Below, in pieces: positions 44,717 to 56,933 of a stretch of 64,000 nt of DNA. Position 1 is the first letter of the stretch, and the number at the start of each line of letters is the position of its first letter. Both the position numbers and the translations under genes were made by a program. The notes beneath the pieces were generated by a model. It made no database searches, was not told the origin of the DNA, and saw only the letters and a program-made list of their open reading frames with translations. Source of the stretch: Yersinia massiliensis. GTDB lineage: Bacteria; Pseudomonadota; Gammaproteobacteria; Enterobacterales; Enterobacteriaceae. Location: the NCBI RefSeq assembly GCF_003048255.1, contig NZ_CP028487.1, forward strand, positions 4,340,001 to 4,404,000, written 5' to 3'.

Positions 44717-45022
44717 TTATTCAGCGTCATCGCTATCCTGCTGCGGCTGTTGAGGCGCAGACGGATTACTACCATGATAATTATTGGTGCTACCACCTGG
44801 GTTATTGCTGTGATGCGAAACCGGGCGGGAAGGCACGACAGTAGAGATGGCGTGCTTATAAACCATCTGGCTGACTGTATTCTTTAACAGAATGACAAAC
44901 TGATCAAAAGACTCAACTTGGCCCTGCAGTTTAATGCCATTCACTAAATAAATAGAAACCGGAACACGTTCACGACGCAATGCGTTCAGGAACGGATCTT
45001 GCAAAGATTGCCCCTTAGCCAT
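44717..45022 (-). CDS. hfq: RNA chaperone Hfq
   Basis: 101 residues. The Sm core ([29 protein letters not shown] then [22 protein letters not shown]) is identical in pattern to E. coli Hfq. The tail ([25 protein letters not shown]) is the part most useful for placing the organism and looks like the Yersinia form. A hexameric ring matches sRNAs to mRNAs. Confidence 0.98.
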   Translation of the reverse strand: MAKGQSLQDPFLNALRRERVPVSIYLVNGIKLQGQVESFDQFVILLKNTVSQMVYKHAISTVVPSRPVSHHSNNPGGSTNNYHGSNPSAPQQPQQDSDDAE

Positions 45023-45139
45023 TCTATGTTTTCCTTATTTGCTTGTTGTTTTTAACTAAGAACCTATCGGCTCAAAAATAAACTGCGTAAAAAAAAATCC
45101 GCGCGTTGAGTACTAATCAATTGTACACAATCATTCAAC

Positions 45140-46081
45140 CTATGCACTAACAACCTGTATTACAGAGTCTAAAGCCTCTCCCGGCTTGTCACTGTCGAGC
45201 CACTGAACTGAACTCCAGCCTCGTAACCAAGTCATTTGGCGCTTTGCCAGTTGACGTGTCGCACAAACTCCGCGGTAAACCATTTCGTTGTAATCAATCT
45301 CACCGGACAGATAAGACCACATCTGCCGGTATCCCACACAACGAATGGCAGGCAAATCCGTATGCAAATCACCGCGGTCAAAAAGCGCCCTAGCCTCTGT
45401 TTCAAACCCTGCTTCCAGCATTTGGTGAAAACGTAATTCAATCCGCTGGTGCAGAAGCTCCCGGCTAACAGGCGCAATCGCAAATTGGTGAACCTGATAA
45501 GGTAAGGTTTCACCCGAAATTTTAGTCAGTTCCGTTAAAGTTTTACCTGAAATAAAAAAAACTTCCAGTGCTCTAGAGAGCCGTTGGGGATCATTAGGAT
45601 GAATTCTTGCCGCCGCAACAGGGTCTATCTCGGCCAATTGCTGGTGCAATGCCTCCCACCCCAGTTCTGTTGCTTGCTGTTCAATGCGCTGTCGCACGAG
45701 CGGATCGGCAGAGGGCAATGGCGATAACCCGTCCAATAGTGCCTTAAAATACAGCATCGTTCCCCCCACCAGCAGCGGAATTCGCCCTGCTGCGGTGATG
45801 TCGGCCATCTCTTTTAAAGCATCTTGACGAAAATCAGCGGCTGAGTAGGCTTCAGCCGGATCGCGAATATCAATGAGGCGATGCGGCGCTAATGCCAGTT
45901 CTTCTGCACTGGGCTTCGCCGTGCCGATATCCATACCACGATAGATCAGCGCGGAATCAACACTGACCAGCTCTACGGGTAGGCGTTGTCTCAGCGCAAT
46001 TGAAAGTGCTGTTTTGCCTGAAGCGGTTGGCCCCATTATAAAAATTGCCGGTGGCCGAGCGGTATTTTCAATATCATTCAT
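45140..46081 (-). CDS. miaA: tRNA dimethylallyltransferase
   Basis: 313 residues with a P-loop GPTASGKT at 17-24, [16 protein letters not shown] and [19 protein letters not shown], typical of MiaA. It adds dimethylallyl to A37 of tRNAs that read U-starting codons. It overlaps mutL by 8 bases and lies 117 bases before hfq, the usual place of hfq promoters. Confidence 0.97.
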   Translation of the reverse strand: MNDIENTARPPAIFIMGPTASGKTALSIALRQRLPVELVSVDSALIYRGMDIGTAKPSAEELALAPHRLIDIRDPAEAYSAADFRQDALKEMADITAAGRIPLLVGGTMLYFKALLDGLSPLPSADPLVRQRIEQQATELGWEALHQQLAEIDPVAAARIHPNDPQRLSRALEVFFISGKTLTELTKISGETLPYQVHQFAIAPVSRELLHQRIELRFHQMLEAGFETEARALFDRGDLHTDLPAIRCVGYRQMWSYLSGEIDYNEMVYRGVCATRQLAKRQMTWLRGWSSVQWLDSDKPGEALDSVIQVVSA

Positions 46082-48020
46082 GAGTCAAAGTTGCCAATGC
46101 AGCCTTTATATCAATAGGTTGTAATAGCCCGACAGGAGGTGAATGCACCAACTGTGGACAAAGACGTTCAACGTCCGTCAATAATTGTATCGCTTGAGAC
46201 ACATTCCATACCTCATGTTCGCTGCCGAGGTGGCGGGCTAACCATGTGGCCAAAGTATCTGGCGATATCTCTTCATGCTGCGACAGATAGCCTAACAGTT
46301 CCGGTATCAGTTTTTGTAAATTTTGTTGGCGTAATGGTAAAGAAACGGCACGTAAAGTCGCTCGACCCTGCTCAACGGTCATTTCTATCCCCATCGTAGC
46401 CAATAATGTCTGATGGCGCTGACAGGCTGCCGCTTCATTTTTCTCTAACGGCAGCTTCAAGGGGATTAAAAGTGGCTGAGCGCGCAGCCCCTCTGATGGT
46501 GGGTTCAACTGCGCTTGCTTCAACCAACGCTCTGCAACATTCAGCGCGAGTAATGCTATACCGTGCTTATATTCAATCAGAGCATAACAAGGTGGAAATA
46601 CCGTTAATACGCGGCCAAAACTGTAGCTATCACCTTGTAACGGTTCGTCAGCGGATAGTTTCCGTGACACAGGCATGGTCATCGCCACATCTACTGGCTT
46701 ATTAGCGATCACTGACTTATTAACTATGACTGACTCACTGCCTATAGCGGATGGCGTGGCTGCAGCGACCGTCGTCGGTTGTACCAGTTGGCGATACAAC
46801 TCACCTTGTTGCTTTTGATAAGGCGGGTCTGCGCGATAAGTCGGTGCGATATGCTCACGGGCCGAAGCTCCCTTTTCCGAACCTGTACTTCGCGCCACTG
46901 AAGGGTTTTTCGTCGGTTCAGGTTGCGCATACTTATTCACCCCAGCAGCCACACGATTTTCTGGCTGCCAGCGCGGCGCTTCTAGCACTTCACCATCTTC
47001 ATTGATGGCCAAAGCAGGGGTGGCGGTTTGCTGTAAAACCGTCGTCACTGCCTGATAAATAAAATCATGGACCAGACGCGCCTGATGGAAACGCACCTCA
47101 TGCTTAGCCGGATGCACATTGACATCCACCTGATGAGGGTCGATATCCAGATAAAGGACATAGGCGGGTTGTTGGTCGTCTTTGAGTAAATCCTGATAAG
47201 CCTGGCGGATCGCATGATTGATCAGCCGATCACGCATCATGCGGTTGTTAACGTAGCAATATTGCATTTCACTGAGTGCACGGCTCGCCGCCGGATCAGC
47301 CACCCAGCCACGAATCGTCAAATCACCGTGCTGCCAAGAGATTGCCAGCGCATGCTGCAAAAAAGCTGGCCCACAAATACTGGCCAGTCGCCGCTCATGG
47401 TGCGAAGGATCGGTTGCCGCTCGATACTGACGCATTAACTTGCCGTTATGACTCAAGTTGATAGCCACATCGAAGCGCGCCAACGCAATACGCCGCACAA
47501 CCTCATCAATATGACCAAACTCGGTTTTTTCTGTACGCATAAACTTGCGGCGGGCCGGCGTATTGTAAAACAGATCCAGTACTTCTAGCGTGCTACCGAC
47601 AGGATGCGCGGCAGGTTTGATGGTAACGGCCATGTCGCGGCCTTCAGCATAAGCTTGCCAGGCTTCATTTTGTTCAGCCGTTCGTGATGTCAAAATCAAA
47701 CGAGAGACGGAACTGATACTGGCGAGAGCCTCTCCGCGAAACCCCATGCTCAGGATGGCTTCCAAATCCTCCAGCGAACTTATTTTGCTGGTGGCATGGC
47801 GCGCCAGAGCCAACGCTAAATCGTCTTTGTTAATCCCGCATCCGTTATCACGGATCCGAATAAGTTTCGCGCCACCACGCTCAATATCGATATCAATCCG
47901 CGTGGCACCCGCATCCAGACTATTTTCTACCAACTCTTTGACTACCGATGCAGGACGTTCTACCACTTCACCGGCGGCAATTTGGTTAGCGAGCTGTGGT
48001 GGTAGAATCTGAATCGGCAT
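46074..48020 (-). CDS. mutL: DNA mismatch repair protein MutL
   Basis: 648 residues. The GHKL ATPase has E29 ([15 protein letters not shown]), DNGCGI and GFRGEAL. The C-terminal dimerisation domain lacks an endonuclease motif, as in E. coli. The linker (about 345-460) is longer than in E. coli and includes a short repeated element around [27 protein letters not shown] precedes the ATG. Confidence 0.96.
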   Translation of the reverse strand: MPIQILPPQLANQIAAGEVVERPASVVKELVENSLDAGATRIDIDIERGGAKLIRIRDNGCGINKDDLALALARHATSKISSLEDLEAILSMGFRGEALASISSVSRLILTSRTAEQNEAWQAYAEGRDMAVTIKPAAHPVGSTLEVLDLFYNTPARRKFMRTEKTEFGHIDEVVRRIALARFDVAINLSHNGKLMRQYRAATDPSHHERRLASICGPAFLQHALAISWQHGDLTIRGWVADPAASRALSEMQYCYVNNRMMRDRLINHAIRQAYQDLLKDDQQPAYVLYLDIDPHQVDVNVHPAKHEVRFHQARLVHDFIYQAVTTVLQQTATPALAINEDGEVLEAPRWQPENRVAAGVNKYAQPEPTKNPSVARSTGSEKGASAREHIAPTYRADPPYQKQQGELYRQLVQPTTVAAATPSAIGSESVIVNKSVIANKPVDVAMTMPVSRKLSADEPLQGDSYSFGRVLTVFPPCYALIEYKHGIALLALNVAERWLKQAQLNPPSEGLRAQPLLIPLKLPLEKNEAAACQRHQTLLATMGIEMTVEQGRATLRAVSLPLRQQNLQKLIPELLGYLSQHEEISPDTLATWLARHLGSEHEVWNVSQAIQLLTDVERLCPQLVHSPPVGLLQPIDIKAALATLTHE

Positions 48021-48035
48021 AGCGGTTCCTTTTGC

Positions 48036-49946
48036 TTACGATTGTGGGATAGTGAGGGTCTGCCCGAGCTGGACGTTACCTGACTTAATCTTATTCGTCC
48101 GCTCAATCTCACTCATCGACACCCCGTATCTGGCGGCAATGGCAGACAGCGTGTCGCCACGTTTTACCTGATGCTTAATCGGCTGACTTTTGCTCGTCTT
48201 AGCTTTAGCGACCGTCTTGGGGGCTGCACCTGAAGCCGCGCTGCCTGACGCAGGAACTTTCAAACGTTGCCCAACCCAGACCACATCATTTTTCAGCGTA
48301 TTATTTTGTCGTAATACGGCCATGCTGACACCGTATTGATTGGCAATACCGGATAAGGTTTCACCACGCTGCACTTTGTGGATCTGGGTTTTCCCCGTCA
48401 CAACCGGTTTAGCGGCAGATACCCTGCCGCTTTGCGCATTACTGACGATCGGTTCTGGCTGATTAGCACTTGAACGTCTTGAAGATGAATCAACCGCCGC
48501 CGTTTCAATTAGCGGGCGGTTTTCGACCTTTGGGTCGGCTTGTAGCGGATGCGCGAGGAAATAACTGCGCAAGCCTTTATAAATAGCCTGAGCAATCTTC
48601 TCCTGATACGCGCTACTGCCTAGCAGCCGCTCCTCCGTACTATTACTGATAAAGCCGGTTTCCACGAGTAACGATGGAATATCCGGTGAACGTAACACCC
48701 CTAAACTGGCGTGTTCGGGGCGGCGTTTATGAATATCGCCAACCGTTTCCAGTTCTCGCAGCACTTTGGTCGCCACGTCATAGCCGACCCGCTGTGAATG
48801 ACCAAATTGCAGGTCCAGCACCGCCTGACTTAAATAGGGGTCTGAAGCGGTATTAGCCAATACATCACCTGCACCGCCAAGCAGCTCAGATTGTTTCTCA
48901 TGCTGCTCCAGCCAGTTACCCATTTCACTGTTCGCGCGGCGGTTCGACAACACCCAAACAGAAGCCCCCGTGGCGCTACGGTTAGGTGCCGCATCGGCGT
49001 GAATAGATACCAGCACGTTAGCACTCTGTTTACGCGCCACGTCTGAACGACCCATCACTGAAATAAAGTAATCGCCATTACGCGTTAAAACCGGTTTAAA
49101 CATCGGATCGTTATTGAGTAGCGCTTCAAGCCGACGGGAGATGGCAATAGTGACATTCTTCTCTTTCAGGCCATTTTGCCCGATAGCACCAGGATCTTGA
49201 CCACCATGACCCGCATCAATAGCAACGACCACGCGACTGCTGTTCGCAACACTGGCCGTCTTAATCGGGCGAGCCGTATTGGTCGTCGTGGTGGCGCTAC
49301 TCACGACTACTGTTGGCTTATTATTAAACGGGTTTTTAGCCGCAGTAGGGGGATTTGAATTAGTCACGCGAGCTGCGGTATTGGTATTGGCCGCCTGCGA
49401 TGTCAATCGCCCTGCATTGGGGCTAGGCGTATTGGTATTGGCTGCCTGAGACGTCAATCGCCCTGCATTAGGGCTAGGCGTATTCGTTTGATTTAAAACC
49501 TGAGCTTGGCGAACAGGCGCACTTTCAGCGGCGGTCATCGTAATGACCACCGTGTAATTGTTCCCCGACTGTTGAGTGACGGCGCGCGTTTTGACTTTTT
49601 GCGTCAGTTCCAGCACTAAGCGCGTGCTTTGTTCATCTTTCGGTGTACTCGAGCGAATTCTTTTCAGCAAATTCTGCCCACTGAACTCAAGCGGTAGACC
49701 AGAAAGATTGCCGCTTTGACGAACATCCAATACCACACGCTCTGGTCCACTTAACGAGAAAAAGGCATAGATTGGCTTACCATCAAAGCTGAGTGTTACT
49801 CGGCTTTCTGTCGAGCCATTGTTAACCTTAATATCTGTCAGTTTCATCGCCAACGCTGACGGTAGCGTAAATAGCCACACCAAAACTAGCAGAACAGCGG
49901 TCAAGGCATGTTTCCAGCGATTAATTCGCGTCATGCTATGCATCAT
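48036..49946 (-). CDS. amiB: N-acetylmuramoyl-L-alanine amidase AmiB
   Basis: About 636 residues from the ATG at 49946 (a TTG at 49952 is possible). Signal peptide ([21 protein letters not shown]), AMIN domain (about 36-130), Ser/Thr/Asn linker with a 17-residue tandem repeat, zinc amidase domain ([25 protein letters not shown]), and two C-terminal LysM repeats ([38 protein letters not shown]). It splits septal peptidoglycan under EnvC control. E. coli AmiB lacks the LysM part. Confidence 0.95.
   Translation of the reverse strand: MMHSMTRINRWKHALTAVLLVLVWLFTLPSALAMKLTDIKVNNGSTESRVTLSFDGKPIYAFFSLSGPERVVLDVRQSGNLSGLPLEFSGQNLLKRIRSSTPKDEQSTRLVLELTQKVKTRAVTQQSGNNYTVVITMTAAESAPVRQAQVLNQTNTPSPNAGRLTSQAANTNTPSPNAGRLTSQAANTNTAARVTNSNPPTAAKNPFNNKPTVVVSSATTTTNTARPIKTASVANSSRVVVAIDAGHGGQDPGAIGQNGLKEKNVTIAISRRLEALLNNDPMFKPVLTRNGDYFISVMGRSDVARKQSANVLVSIHADAAPNRSATGASVWVLSNRRANSEMGNWLEQHEKQSELLGGAGDVLANTASDPYLSQAVLDLQFGHSQRVGYDVATKVLRELETVGDIHKRRPEHASLGVLRSPDIPSLLVETGFISNSTEERLLGSSAYQEKIAQAIYKGLRSYFLAHPLQADPKVENRPLIETAAVDSSSRRSSANQPEPIVSNAQSGRVSAAKPVVTGKTQIHKVQRGETLSGIANQYGVSMAVLRQNNTLKNDVVWVGQRLKVPASGSAASGAAPKTVAKAKTSKSQPIKHQVKRGDTLSAIAARYGVSMSEIERTNKIKSGNVQLGQTLTIPQS
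49378..49479 (-). repeat. 51-bp tandem repeat in the amiB linker
   Basis: Two adjacent 51-bp units (49378-49428 and 49429-49479) encode [17 protein letters not shown] twice; they differ at only a few, mostly silent, positions. The start of a third unit follows. The repeat is in frame and probably varies in number between strains. Confidence 0.85.
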
Positions 49947-49954
49947 TATCAAAT

Positions 49955-50425
49955 TTATCCTTGCACAGCAGCTAAACGGCGCAATACCTCTGCACCCGCA
50001 TCAGAAATAGCTAACAGACGCGCTTCACGGCCTTCGTCTTGATAAGCCAAATGTAATTCTACGTCCGCCTGAGGCAAGAACCCTGCCCCTTGCTGCGGCC
50101 ACTCCACCAGACAAATTGCCTGTGTATCGAAATAATCGCGAATCCCCATGAATTCCAATTCTTCAGGGTCAGCTAAGCGATAGAGGTCAAAATGGTAAAC
50201 AGGCCTTGGCGTTAATGCATAGGGCTCAACCAAAGTATAAGTTGGGCTTTTCACATGCCCTACGTGGCCAAGCGCCTGAAGAAAGCCACGGCTAAAAGTC
50301 GTTTTCCCGGCACCTAAGTCGCCGAAGAGATAAATGACGCTGGCACCATCGAAGGCATGAGCCAATGTGGCGCCTAATGCAACGGTCGCTGCCTCATCAG
50401 GCAGAGGTAAAACGAGTTCTTTCAT
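49955..50425 (-). CDS. tsaE: tRNA t6A biosynthesis ATPase TsaE
   Basis: 156 residues with Walker [10 protein letters not shown] and the [19 protein letters not shown] context, [11 protein letters not shown] and [19 protein letters not shown]. It helps TsaB-TsaD make N6-threonylcarbamoyl-A37 in tRNAs that read ANN codons. It lies between nnr and amiB as in E. coli. Confidence 0.96.
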   Translation of the reverse strand: MKELVLPLPDEAATVALGATLAHAFDGASVIYLFGDLGAGKTTFSRGFLQALGHVGHVKSPTYTLVEPYALTPRPVYHFDLYRLADPEELEFMGIRDYFDTQAICLVEWPQQGAGFLPQADVELHLAYQDEGREARLLAISDAGAEVLRRLAAVQG

Positions 50426-50435
50426 TCTATGATAT

Positions 50436-51950
50436 CTATCTTGCTAACTCAGGATTAACGTACTTCGGAATAACCGGCAGCAGATCTGTGGCCAGTAAAC
50501 CCCGGGTGCCTTGAACTTCAGCCAGTTGGTCTGCGGCAACGCCGTGCACAACACAACCTGCGCAGGCAGCATCATACAGCACTAGCTTTTGTGCTATCAA
50601 ACTCCCAATAATGCCGGACAGAATATCCCCCATGCCGCCGGAGGCCATCCCTGCATTACCCACGTCAGCAATCGCCATTTCACCCTGCTCACTGGCAATA
50701 AGCGTACCAGCTCCTTTCAATACCACCACACCACCATATTGTTTAACGATGTTACGGGCAGAAAGTAAGCGGTCACTTTCAATATCAGCGACGCGGCAAC
50801 TCAACAAACGAGCGGCTTCCCCTGGATGAGGGGTCAGTACCCGATTCTGACGCTTCAATGGATTTAATGCCAGTAAGTTAAGTGCGTCTGCGTCCCATAA
50901 TGCTGGTTTATCACTTTGTTGCAATAAATTCAGCGCATTCTTGCCCCATTCGGATTGGCCTAGCCCTGGCCCAACGACTAATACATCCGCCCAGCGGATA
51001 CCTTGTTCGAGGGTTTCGGTCGTTAATTCCTGCACCATCAGTTCCGGACGCGCGGCCAAAATGGGTGCCACATGCTCTATGTGAGTGAGTACTCGCACTA
51101 ACCCAGCACCGCTACGTAAAGCGGCTTCCCCAGCCATACGAATGGCCCCGCCAAGCCCTTTATCGCCCCCCACCAGCAGTAATCGGCCATGTTCTCCCTT
51201 GTGGGCGCAGGGGCGGCGCGGTTTAAGCCATTGCGGCAATTGAGCCGGCGTTAAACGTTCAATTTGCATGGGTTGAGTGGCTAACCATGACGTCAGCCCT
51301 AACTCATGACAATGTAAATGGCCAACCCAATCTCGAGCCTGCCCAGTCAGCAAACCCGGCTTGAGCGCAATAAACGTTAAAGTATGGTCTGCACGAATGA
51401 CAGAACCCAGAGCAGCACCGCTATCGGCACTGAGTCCAGAAGGGATATCCAAAGCAATTTTCGCCGCTCGATGGCGGTTCGCGGTATCAATGAGGGTGGC
51501 ATAGGCACCTTGTGGCGCGGCGCGCAGGCCGATCCCCAGCAAACCATCGATAATCAAATCAACATGGGCTGGCCATGGCGTATCAGGCTGATTAATCACT
51601 CCCCCAGCAGCCAGCCACTGGGATTGCGCCTGATGGGCTTCGACAGGCAGTGGGCGATTGCCAGAACAGGCGATGAGAGTGACATTTAATCCCGCCGCCA
51701 ATGCCCGACTCGCCACGATATAACCGTCACCACCATTATTGCCATGACCGCATAAAATCAACCAATGACGTGCTGCAGGGTATTGTTTTCTCGCCAATTC
51801 AAACGCGGCATCACCCGCCCTGACCATCAAATCGAATAGCGTTAGAGAGAAGTGCGCCGCAGCGATAGCCTCATTCTGACGCACCCAGTCCGCAGAAAAA
51901 ACAGAGTGTGGTAAACTAAGCCCGATTTGTTTCTTACTATGGTCCGTCAT
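50436..51950 (-). CDS. nnr: Bifunctional NAD(P)H-hydrate repair enzyme
   Basis: 504 residues. The N-terminal epimerase domain ([14 protein letters not shown]) and C-terminal ADP-dependent dehydratase domain ([16 protein letters not shown] [26 protein letters not shown]) match Nnr/YjeF. It repairs hydrated NADH and NADPH. GAGGGGG precedes the ATG. The start codon overlaps the queG start on the other strand (CATG). Confidence 0.96.
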   Translation of the reverse strand: MTDHSKKQIGLSLPHSVFSADWVRQNEAIAAAHFSLTLFDLMVRAGDAAFELARKQYPAARHWLILCGHGNNGGDGYIVASRALAAGLNVTLIACSGNRPLPVEAHQAQSQWLAAGGVINQPDTPWPAHVDLIIDGLLGIGLRAAPQGAYATLIDTANRHRAAKIALDIPSGLSADSGAALGSVIRADHTLTFIALKPGLLTGQARDWVGHLHCHELGLTSWLATQPMQIERLTPAQLPQWLKPRRPCAHKGEHGRLLLVGGDKGLGGAIRMAGEAALRSGAGLVRVLTHIEHVAPILAARPELMVQELTTETLEQGIRWADVLVVGPGLGQSEWGKNALNLLQQSDKPALWDADALNLLALNPLKRQNRVLTPHPGEAARLLSCRVADIESDRLLSARNIVKQYGGVVVLKGAGTLIASEQGEMAIADVGNAGMASGGMGDILSGIIGSLIAQKLVLYDAACAGCVVHGVAADQLAEVQGTRGLLATDLLPVIPKYVNPELAR

Positions 51951-53097
51951 GGCACACCCCCTCGATTTGAATCAATTAGCCCAACATATCAAGCAATGGG
52001 GGCAATCGCTAGGTTTCCAGCAAGTTGGTATCTGTGATACGGATTTGTCTGCGGAAGAGCCGCGTTTGCAGGCTTGGCTTGATAAACAATATCATGGCGA
52101 AATGGCTTGGATGGCCCGCCACGGTATGTTGCGCGCGCGACCCCATGAATTATTGCCGGGTACGCTACGGGTGATCAGCGTGCGGATGAATTATCTGCCC
52201 GCTAAAGCGGCATTTGCCAGCACCTTGAAAGATTCATCGTTAGCTTATGTGAGCCGTTACGCATTAGGCCGCGACTATCATAAATTATTGCGCCAACGGT
52301 TGAAAAAGTTGGGCGATCAAATCCAAAATTACTGCTTAGAGCAGCAAGCAATCAATTTCCGTCCGTTCGTCGATTCCGCCCCGATCATGGAGCGCTCATT
52401 AGCTGCTAAGGCTGGGATTGGATGGGTTGGTAAGCACTCACTGATTTTAAATCGTGATGCGGGTTCTTGGTTCTTTTTGGGCGAGCTGCTCATTGACCTA
52501 CCACTGCCAGTAGACAAACCACAAGAAGAGCAATGTGGCCGTTGCGTGGCCTGTATCACCACCTGCCCGACTGGTGCCATTGTCGCCCCTTACACCGTTG
52601 ATGCGCGCCGCTGCATTTCATATCTCACCATTGAGTTAGAAGGCGCGATACCAGAAGAATTTCGTCCGTTAATGGGTAATCGCATTTATGGTTGTGATGA
52701 CTGTCAGCTAATTTGCCCTTGGAATCGTTTTTCCCAGCTCACCGACGAAGAAGATTTTAGCCCGCGCAAAGTATTACATACCCCCGATTTGTTGGATCTC
52801 TTTGCCTGGAATGAAGAGAAGTTTTTGCGTGTCACGGAAGGTTCTGCTATTCGCCGTATCGGCCATCTGCGTTGGCTGCGCAATATCTCGGTAGCGCTTG
52901 GCAATGCGCCCTATCTCGACAGTATTGTCTTAGCGTTGGAAGCACGAAGGGGTATTCACCCGATGCTGGATGAACATATTAATTGGGCAATATCACAACA
53001 ATTGAAAAGACGGTCTACACTGATTGTGGATGTGCAATCACCACAGAAAAAACGATTGGTGCGGGCCATCGAAAAAGGTCTCCCCCGCGATGCCTGA
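51949..53097 (+). CDS. queG: Epoxyqueuosine reductase
   Basis: 382 residues. It binds cobalamin and two 4Fe-4S clusters: CGRCVACITTCPTGAI and CDDCQLICPWN. The final queuosine step in tRNA. A HEAT-like C-terminal region contacts tRNA. Divergent from nnr with overlapping start codons; the ribosome site is weak. Confidence 0.95.
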   Translation: MAHPLDLNQLAQHIKQWGQSLGFQQVGICDTDLSAEEPRLQAWLDKQYHGEMAWMARHGMLRARPHELLPGTLRVISVRMNYLPAKAAFASTLKDSSLAYVSRYALGRDYHKLLRQRLKKLGDQIQNYCLEQQAINFRPFVDSAPIMERSLAAKAGIGWVGKHSLILNRDAGSWFFLGELLIDLPLPVDKPQEEQCGRCVACITTCPTGAIVAPYTVDARRCISYLTIELEGAIPEEFRPLMGNRIYGCDDCQLICPWNRFSQLTDEEDFSPRKVLHTPDLLDLFAWNEEKFLRVTEGSAIRRIGHLRWLRNISVALGNAPYLDSIVLALEARRGIHPMLDEHINWAISQQLKRRSTLIVDVQSPQKKRLVRAIEKGLPRDA

Positions 53098-53440
53098 CAC
53101 GCCATTAATGACCAGAGTCTTAATGAGGTTAGGTATCGTTTTTTTATTGTTTGTGTCACGAATGCACTCAGAGTAATCCTGTGCATAAAAATAAAAACGC
53201 CTTGGCAATCAAACGCCAAAAAAAGCACAAGTGATCAGCGTAACGTTTTCACATAAAAATATACTTCATAGAATCAGACAGATAGAAAGCACGAAATAAA
53301 ATCGCTCAAATTACCACCTGAATATAAAATGAACAGAAACTGTGGATAACTCTGTTGAAGAAGTTAATACATAGTATGTAAGGCACGTTACAGCGCATGA
53401 CATGGCTGTGGATAATTAAATCAGGATTGGATAAAAATTT
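53098..53440. other. Intergenic region queG to tRNA-Gly (343 bases)
   Basis: No gene, and no convincing terminator or promoter is seen. A short TTGGC/GCCAA hairpin near 53202-53219 is followed by A-runs on the plus strand and is weak. Confidence 0.6.
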
Positions 53441-53516
<76 letters not shown>

Positions 53517-53596
53517 ATTGAGAGGCTATTACACCCTGCTGTTATGACAGCATTTGGCTTTCACTACAAAAACTGCACGCTAAAAGAGATAAAAAT

Positions 53597-53672
<76 letters not shown>

Positions 53673-53761
53673 GTCACATAAAAACTAACGCATTGCTTTT
53701 ATATATTTATTCTTTTAGTGCTAATTCTTTTGTTACAAACTTCTCCGCTACTGGAAGAAGT

Positions 53762-53837
<76 letters not shown>

Positions 53838-54149
53838 CCTGAATACTGTTTTCAGCCTAAATGCGGCTGTTTTCTCTGTACTGAATCCGTTCACGCAGAC
53901 TTGCGAATTCTTCATCGGTACGGGGTGCGCATTATACGAGAAATCCGTTTTGTCGCAAGCCCCTGAAAGCAAAAAAATCATTTTTCGACGCAAGTGCTGA
54001 TTAAAGCAGCAATATGTTTCATTTGCCAGCACCGAGTGATGAATAATGCATCACCAAGGCTAATCGATGGAACAAAACACATTATATATCCAAAGCTTTT
54101 GGAGTGGCAGGAAGGCAGTTCTCCCTGCCGCTGCAAGGGCGAAGGAGAA
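53838..54149. other. Intergenic region tRNA-Gly to orn (312 bases)
   Basis: Holds the tRNA promoter (53931-53958), a leader of about 87 bases before the first tRNA, and an ERIC-like short repeat (54083-54156) ending at the orn stop. No other gene is supported. Confidence 0.75.
53931..53958 (-). promoter_or_regulatory. Stable-RNA promoter of the tRNA-Gly operon
   Basis: On the minus strand TTGCGA (-35), 16-base spacer, perfect TATAAT (-10), then GCGCACCCC, a GC-rich discriminator as found in stringently controlled tRNA and rRNA promoters. Confidence 0.85.
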
Positions 54150-54156
54150 CTATAAT
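54083..54156. repeat. Short ERIC-like repeat a
   Basis: Starts TATATATCCAAAGCTTTTGG, continues GAGTGGCAGGAAGGCAG, and ends GAAGGAGAACTATA. The left end matches the outer part of ERIC elements but the central ERIC core is missing. It overlaps the orn stop codon by a few bases. Confidence 0.55.
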
Positions 54157-54695
54157 TGAATAAAATGCTCGCGATAATAAGCCAATTCAGCCACAGACTC
54201 GCGGATATCATCCAGCGCTTGGTGAGTGTTTTGTTTCTTGAATCCAGCCAGAATTTCAGGTTTCCAGCGGCGCGCCAGCTCTTTTAAGGTACTGACATCC
54301 AGATAGCGATAGTGGAAATAGGCTTCCAGCTCAGGCATATAACGGAATAGGAAACGGCGATCTTGACCCACGCTGTTGCCACAAATGGGCGACGTTCCTG
54401 CTGGCACCCACTGCTTCAGGAACTCAATGGTTTGCCATTGGGCATCATTGTCAGTAAATGGGCTGGCTTTTACTCTCTCAACCAAACCGCTGCCTGTATG
54501 AGTACGCACATTCCATTCATCCATCAGCCCAAGCTGCTCATCTGATTGATGGACGGCAAGGACTGGGCCTTCGGCTAAAATATTAAGGTTAGCATCGGTG
54601 ACCAGTGTCGCGATCTCGATGATCCGATCCCGTTCTGGATCAAGACCCGTCATTTCCAGATCGATCCAGATTAAATTATTTTGGTTCTCTGCCAT
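54150..54695 (-). CDS. orn: Oligoribonuclease
   Basis: 181 residues, a DEDDh exonuclease: [20 protein letters not shown] (first two acidic residues), [11 protein letters not shown], and a final H-x-A-L-D-D ([10 protein letters not shown]). It degrades di- to pentanucleotides, including pGpG. Divergent from rsgA. Confidence 0.97.
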   Translation of the reverse strand: MAENQNNLIWIDLEMTGLDPERDRIIEIATLVTDANLNILAEGPVLAVHQSDEQLGLMDEWNVRTHTGSGLVERVKASPFTDNDAQWQTIEFLKQWVPAGTSPICGNSVGQDRRFLFRYMPELEAYFHYRYLDVSTLKELARRWKPEILAGFKKQNTHQALDDIRESVAELAYYREHFIQL

Positions 54696-54786
54696 TTTAT
54701 TTCCTGCCTGTTGCGGATGAGTCGAGCGAACAAAAGGTTAATTGATAAAATTATGTGTATCATAGCCCTTTTGGTCGCTCCCAGCG

Positions 54787-54859
54787 ATATACCCAAAGAA
54801 ATTGGCGTTTTAGGCGGGCAGCAAATAGGTCCCTGCGGCGTCAAAGACAAAGGGCATTA
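54787..54859. repeat. Short ERIC-like repeat b
   Basis: ATATACCCAAAGAAATTGGC, a GCGGGCAGCAAATAGG segment and an end AAAGGGCAT. It is related to repeats a and c. It lies in the leader of rsgA, 25 bases before the start. Confidence 0.5.
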
Positions 54860-54881
54860 ATGCAAATTCAAGTGAGGCACA

Positions 54882-55934
54882 GTGAGTAAGAATAAACTGT
54901 CCAAAGGTCAACAACGCCGTGTACAGGCGAATCATCAGCGTCGGCTACGCACTGATAGAAAACCTGAGTTAGATGACTCTCAGCTTGGCGATGCGCAAGA
55001 AGGTATCGTTATCAGCCGTTTCGGTCAGCATGCTGATGTCGAAGCCACTGATGGTGTACAACACCGTTGTAATATCCGCCGCACCATTAAGTCATTGGTG
55101 ACTGGCGACCGTGTGGTCTGGCGTCCTGGCCTTCAAGCGCAGGAAGGCGTGAGGGTGAAAGGTATCGTTGAGGCTGTTCATGAGCGCACCTCTGTTTTAA
55201 CGCGTCCCGATCTTTATGATGGCGTGAAACCGATCGCCGCAAACATCGACCAGATCGTGATCGTATCGGCGATATTGCCAGAGCTTTCTCTTAATATTAT
55301 CGATCGCTATTTGGTGGCTTGTGAAACGCTGGATGTTGAGCCGTTGATCGTGCTGAACAAGATCGATTTACTGGATGCCGATGGCCGTAAATTCGTTGAT
55401 GGCATGATGGATATCTATCGCCGTATTGGCTACAACGTGCTGGAAGTCTCTAGCCAGACCCGTGAGGGAATGGAGGCTTTCGAGCAAGCACTTGCGGGGC
55501 GAATCAGTATCTTTGCGGGTCAATCGGGTGTGGGCAAATCCAGCTTACTGAATGCGCTGTTACCACCGACTGATAACGAAATTCTGGTGAATACCGTTTC
55601 GGATAACTCAGGTTTAGGCCAGCACACCACTACTGCCGCTCGTTTGTATCATTTCCAGCATGGCGGTGATGTGATTGACTCACCAGGGGTACGTGAATTT
55701 GGCCTCTGGCATTTGGCACCGGAACAAATCACGCAAGGATTTGTCGAATTCCGTGACTATCTCGGTCATTGTAAATTCCGCGATTGCAGCCATACCACCG
55801 ATCCCGGTTGCGCACTGCGTGAAGCCGTAGAGCAAGGCAAAATTGCAGAAGAGCGTTTTGATAATTACCATCGTATTTTAGAAAGTATGGAGCAGGTGAA
55901 ACCTCGCAAGACAGCAGATAGCGACGAGAAGTGA
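54882..55934 (+). CDS. rsgA: Small ribosomal subunit biogenesis GTPase RsgA
   Basis: 350 residues. OB domain, circularly permuted GTPase (NKID before G1 [12 protein letters not shown], then DSPG) and a zinc-binding end ([16 protein letters not shown]). It checks 30S maturation, especially helix 44. Start is a GTG at 54882 (reads M-S-K-N-K-L). Confidence 0.96.
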   Translation: MSKNKLSKGQQRRVQANHQRRLRTDRKPELDDSQLGDAQEGIVISRFGQHADVEATDGVQHRCNIRRTIKSLVTGDRVVWRPGLQAQEGVRVKGIVEAVHERTSVLTRPDLYDGVKPIAANIDQIVIVSAILPELSLNIIDRYLVACETLDVEPLIVLNKIDLLDADGRKFVDGMMDIYRRIGYNVLEVSSQTREGMEAFEQALAGRISIFAGQSGVGKSSLLNALLPPTDNEILVNTVSDNSGLGQHTTTAARLYHFQHGGDVIDSPGVREFGLWHLAPEQITQGFVEFRDYLGHCKFRDCSHTTDPGCALREAVEQGKIAEERFDNYHRILESMEQVKPRKTADSDEK

Positions 55935-56029
55935 TGCTTTAAGCGCGGTTTTTATCGCCGATATTCCATAACGGGCGCAGGGCAAAATACTGCGTCCCTT
56001 TATTTTTATCGTTTACCGAAGAGGTCTAC

Positions 56030-56911
56030 GTGCTAGACAGTATCAAAATCAGATTACAGTATTTGCTCCCAAAGCAGGGTTTGACCCGTTTGGCTGGCTG
56101 GGGCGCGGATAAGCAAGGCGGCTGGTTAACTCAACTGGTGATCAAGGCTTTTGCCCGTTTTTATAAAGTCGATATGAAAGAAGCTCAGGATCCTGAGTTC
56201 TCAGCTTATCGCACCTTTAACGAATTCTTTGTGCGGCCACTGCGTGATGGTGTGCGCCCTATCACAGCCGAAGAAAACTGTTTGGCCCAACCTGCCGATG
56301 GTGCTATCAGCCAGTTAGGCATGATTCATGATGGGCAAATATTGCAAGCTAAAGGCCACCATTACAGTTTAGAAGCGCTATTAGCCGGTAATTACCTGCT
56401 TGCTGCTGAATTCCAGAATGGCCAGTTTGTCACCACCTATTTGGCACCAAGTGATTACCATCGCGTACATATGCCGTGTCACGGTGTCTTGCGTGAAATG
56501 ATTTATGTGCCCGGTGATTTATTCTCGGTTAACCCATTAACCGCAGCGAATGTCCCGAATTTGTTTGCTCGCAATGAGCGCGTTATTTGTATCTTCGATA
56601 CCGAATTTGGCCCGATGGCGCAAATTTTGGTGGGTGCCACGATTGTTGGTAGCATCGAAACAGTTTGGACAGGGACCATCACCCCACCACGCGAAGGTGT
56701 TATTCGCCGCTGGACATACCCGCAAGCCGGCACTGACGGCGCGGTCGTGCTGGAAAAAGGGCAAGAAATGGGCCGCTTTAAATTAGGCTCAACGGTGATT
56801 AACCTGTTCGCCGAAGGCAAAGTACACTTAGCACCACAGTTAAACAGCGGTTCTATCACCCGTATGGGTGAAGTATTGGCCGAAATCGTCCCTACCACCC
56901 CGCCGTGCTAG
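56030..56911 (+). CDS. psd: Phosphatidylserine decarboxylase
   Basis: 293 residues from a GTG (56030). Self-cleavage site LGST with Ser254, which becomes the pyruvoyl group, and the catalytic HRVHMPCHG. It makes phosphatidylethanolamine at the inner membrane. It precedes mscM by 22 bases, the psd-mscM operon of E. coli (sigma-E and CpxR controlled there). Confidence 0.97.
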   Translation: MLDSIKIRLQYLLPKQGLTRLAGWGADKQGGWLTQLVIKAFARFYKVDMKEAQDPEFSAYRTFNEFFVRPLRDGVRPITAEENCLAQPADGAISQLGMIHDGQILQAKGHHYSLEALLAGNYLLAAEFQNGQFVTTYLAPSDYHRVHMPCHGVLREMIYVPGDLFSVNPLTAANVPNLFARNERVICIFDTEFGPMAQILVGATIVGSIETVWTGTITPPREGVIRRWTYPQAGTDGAVVLEKGQEMGRFKLGSTVINLFAEGKVHLAPQLNSGSITRMGEVLAEIVPTTPPC

Positions 56912-56933
56912 CTTGCTGCTGACGACGTAACCG

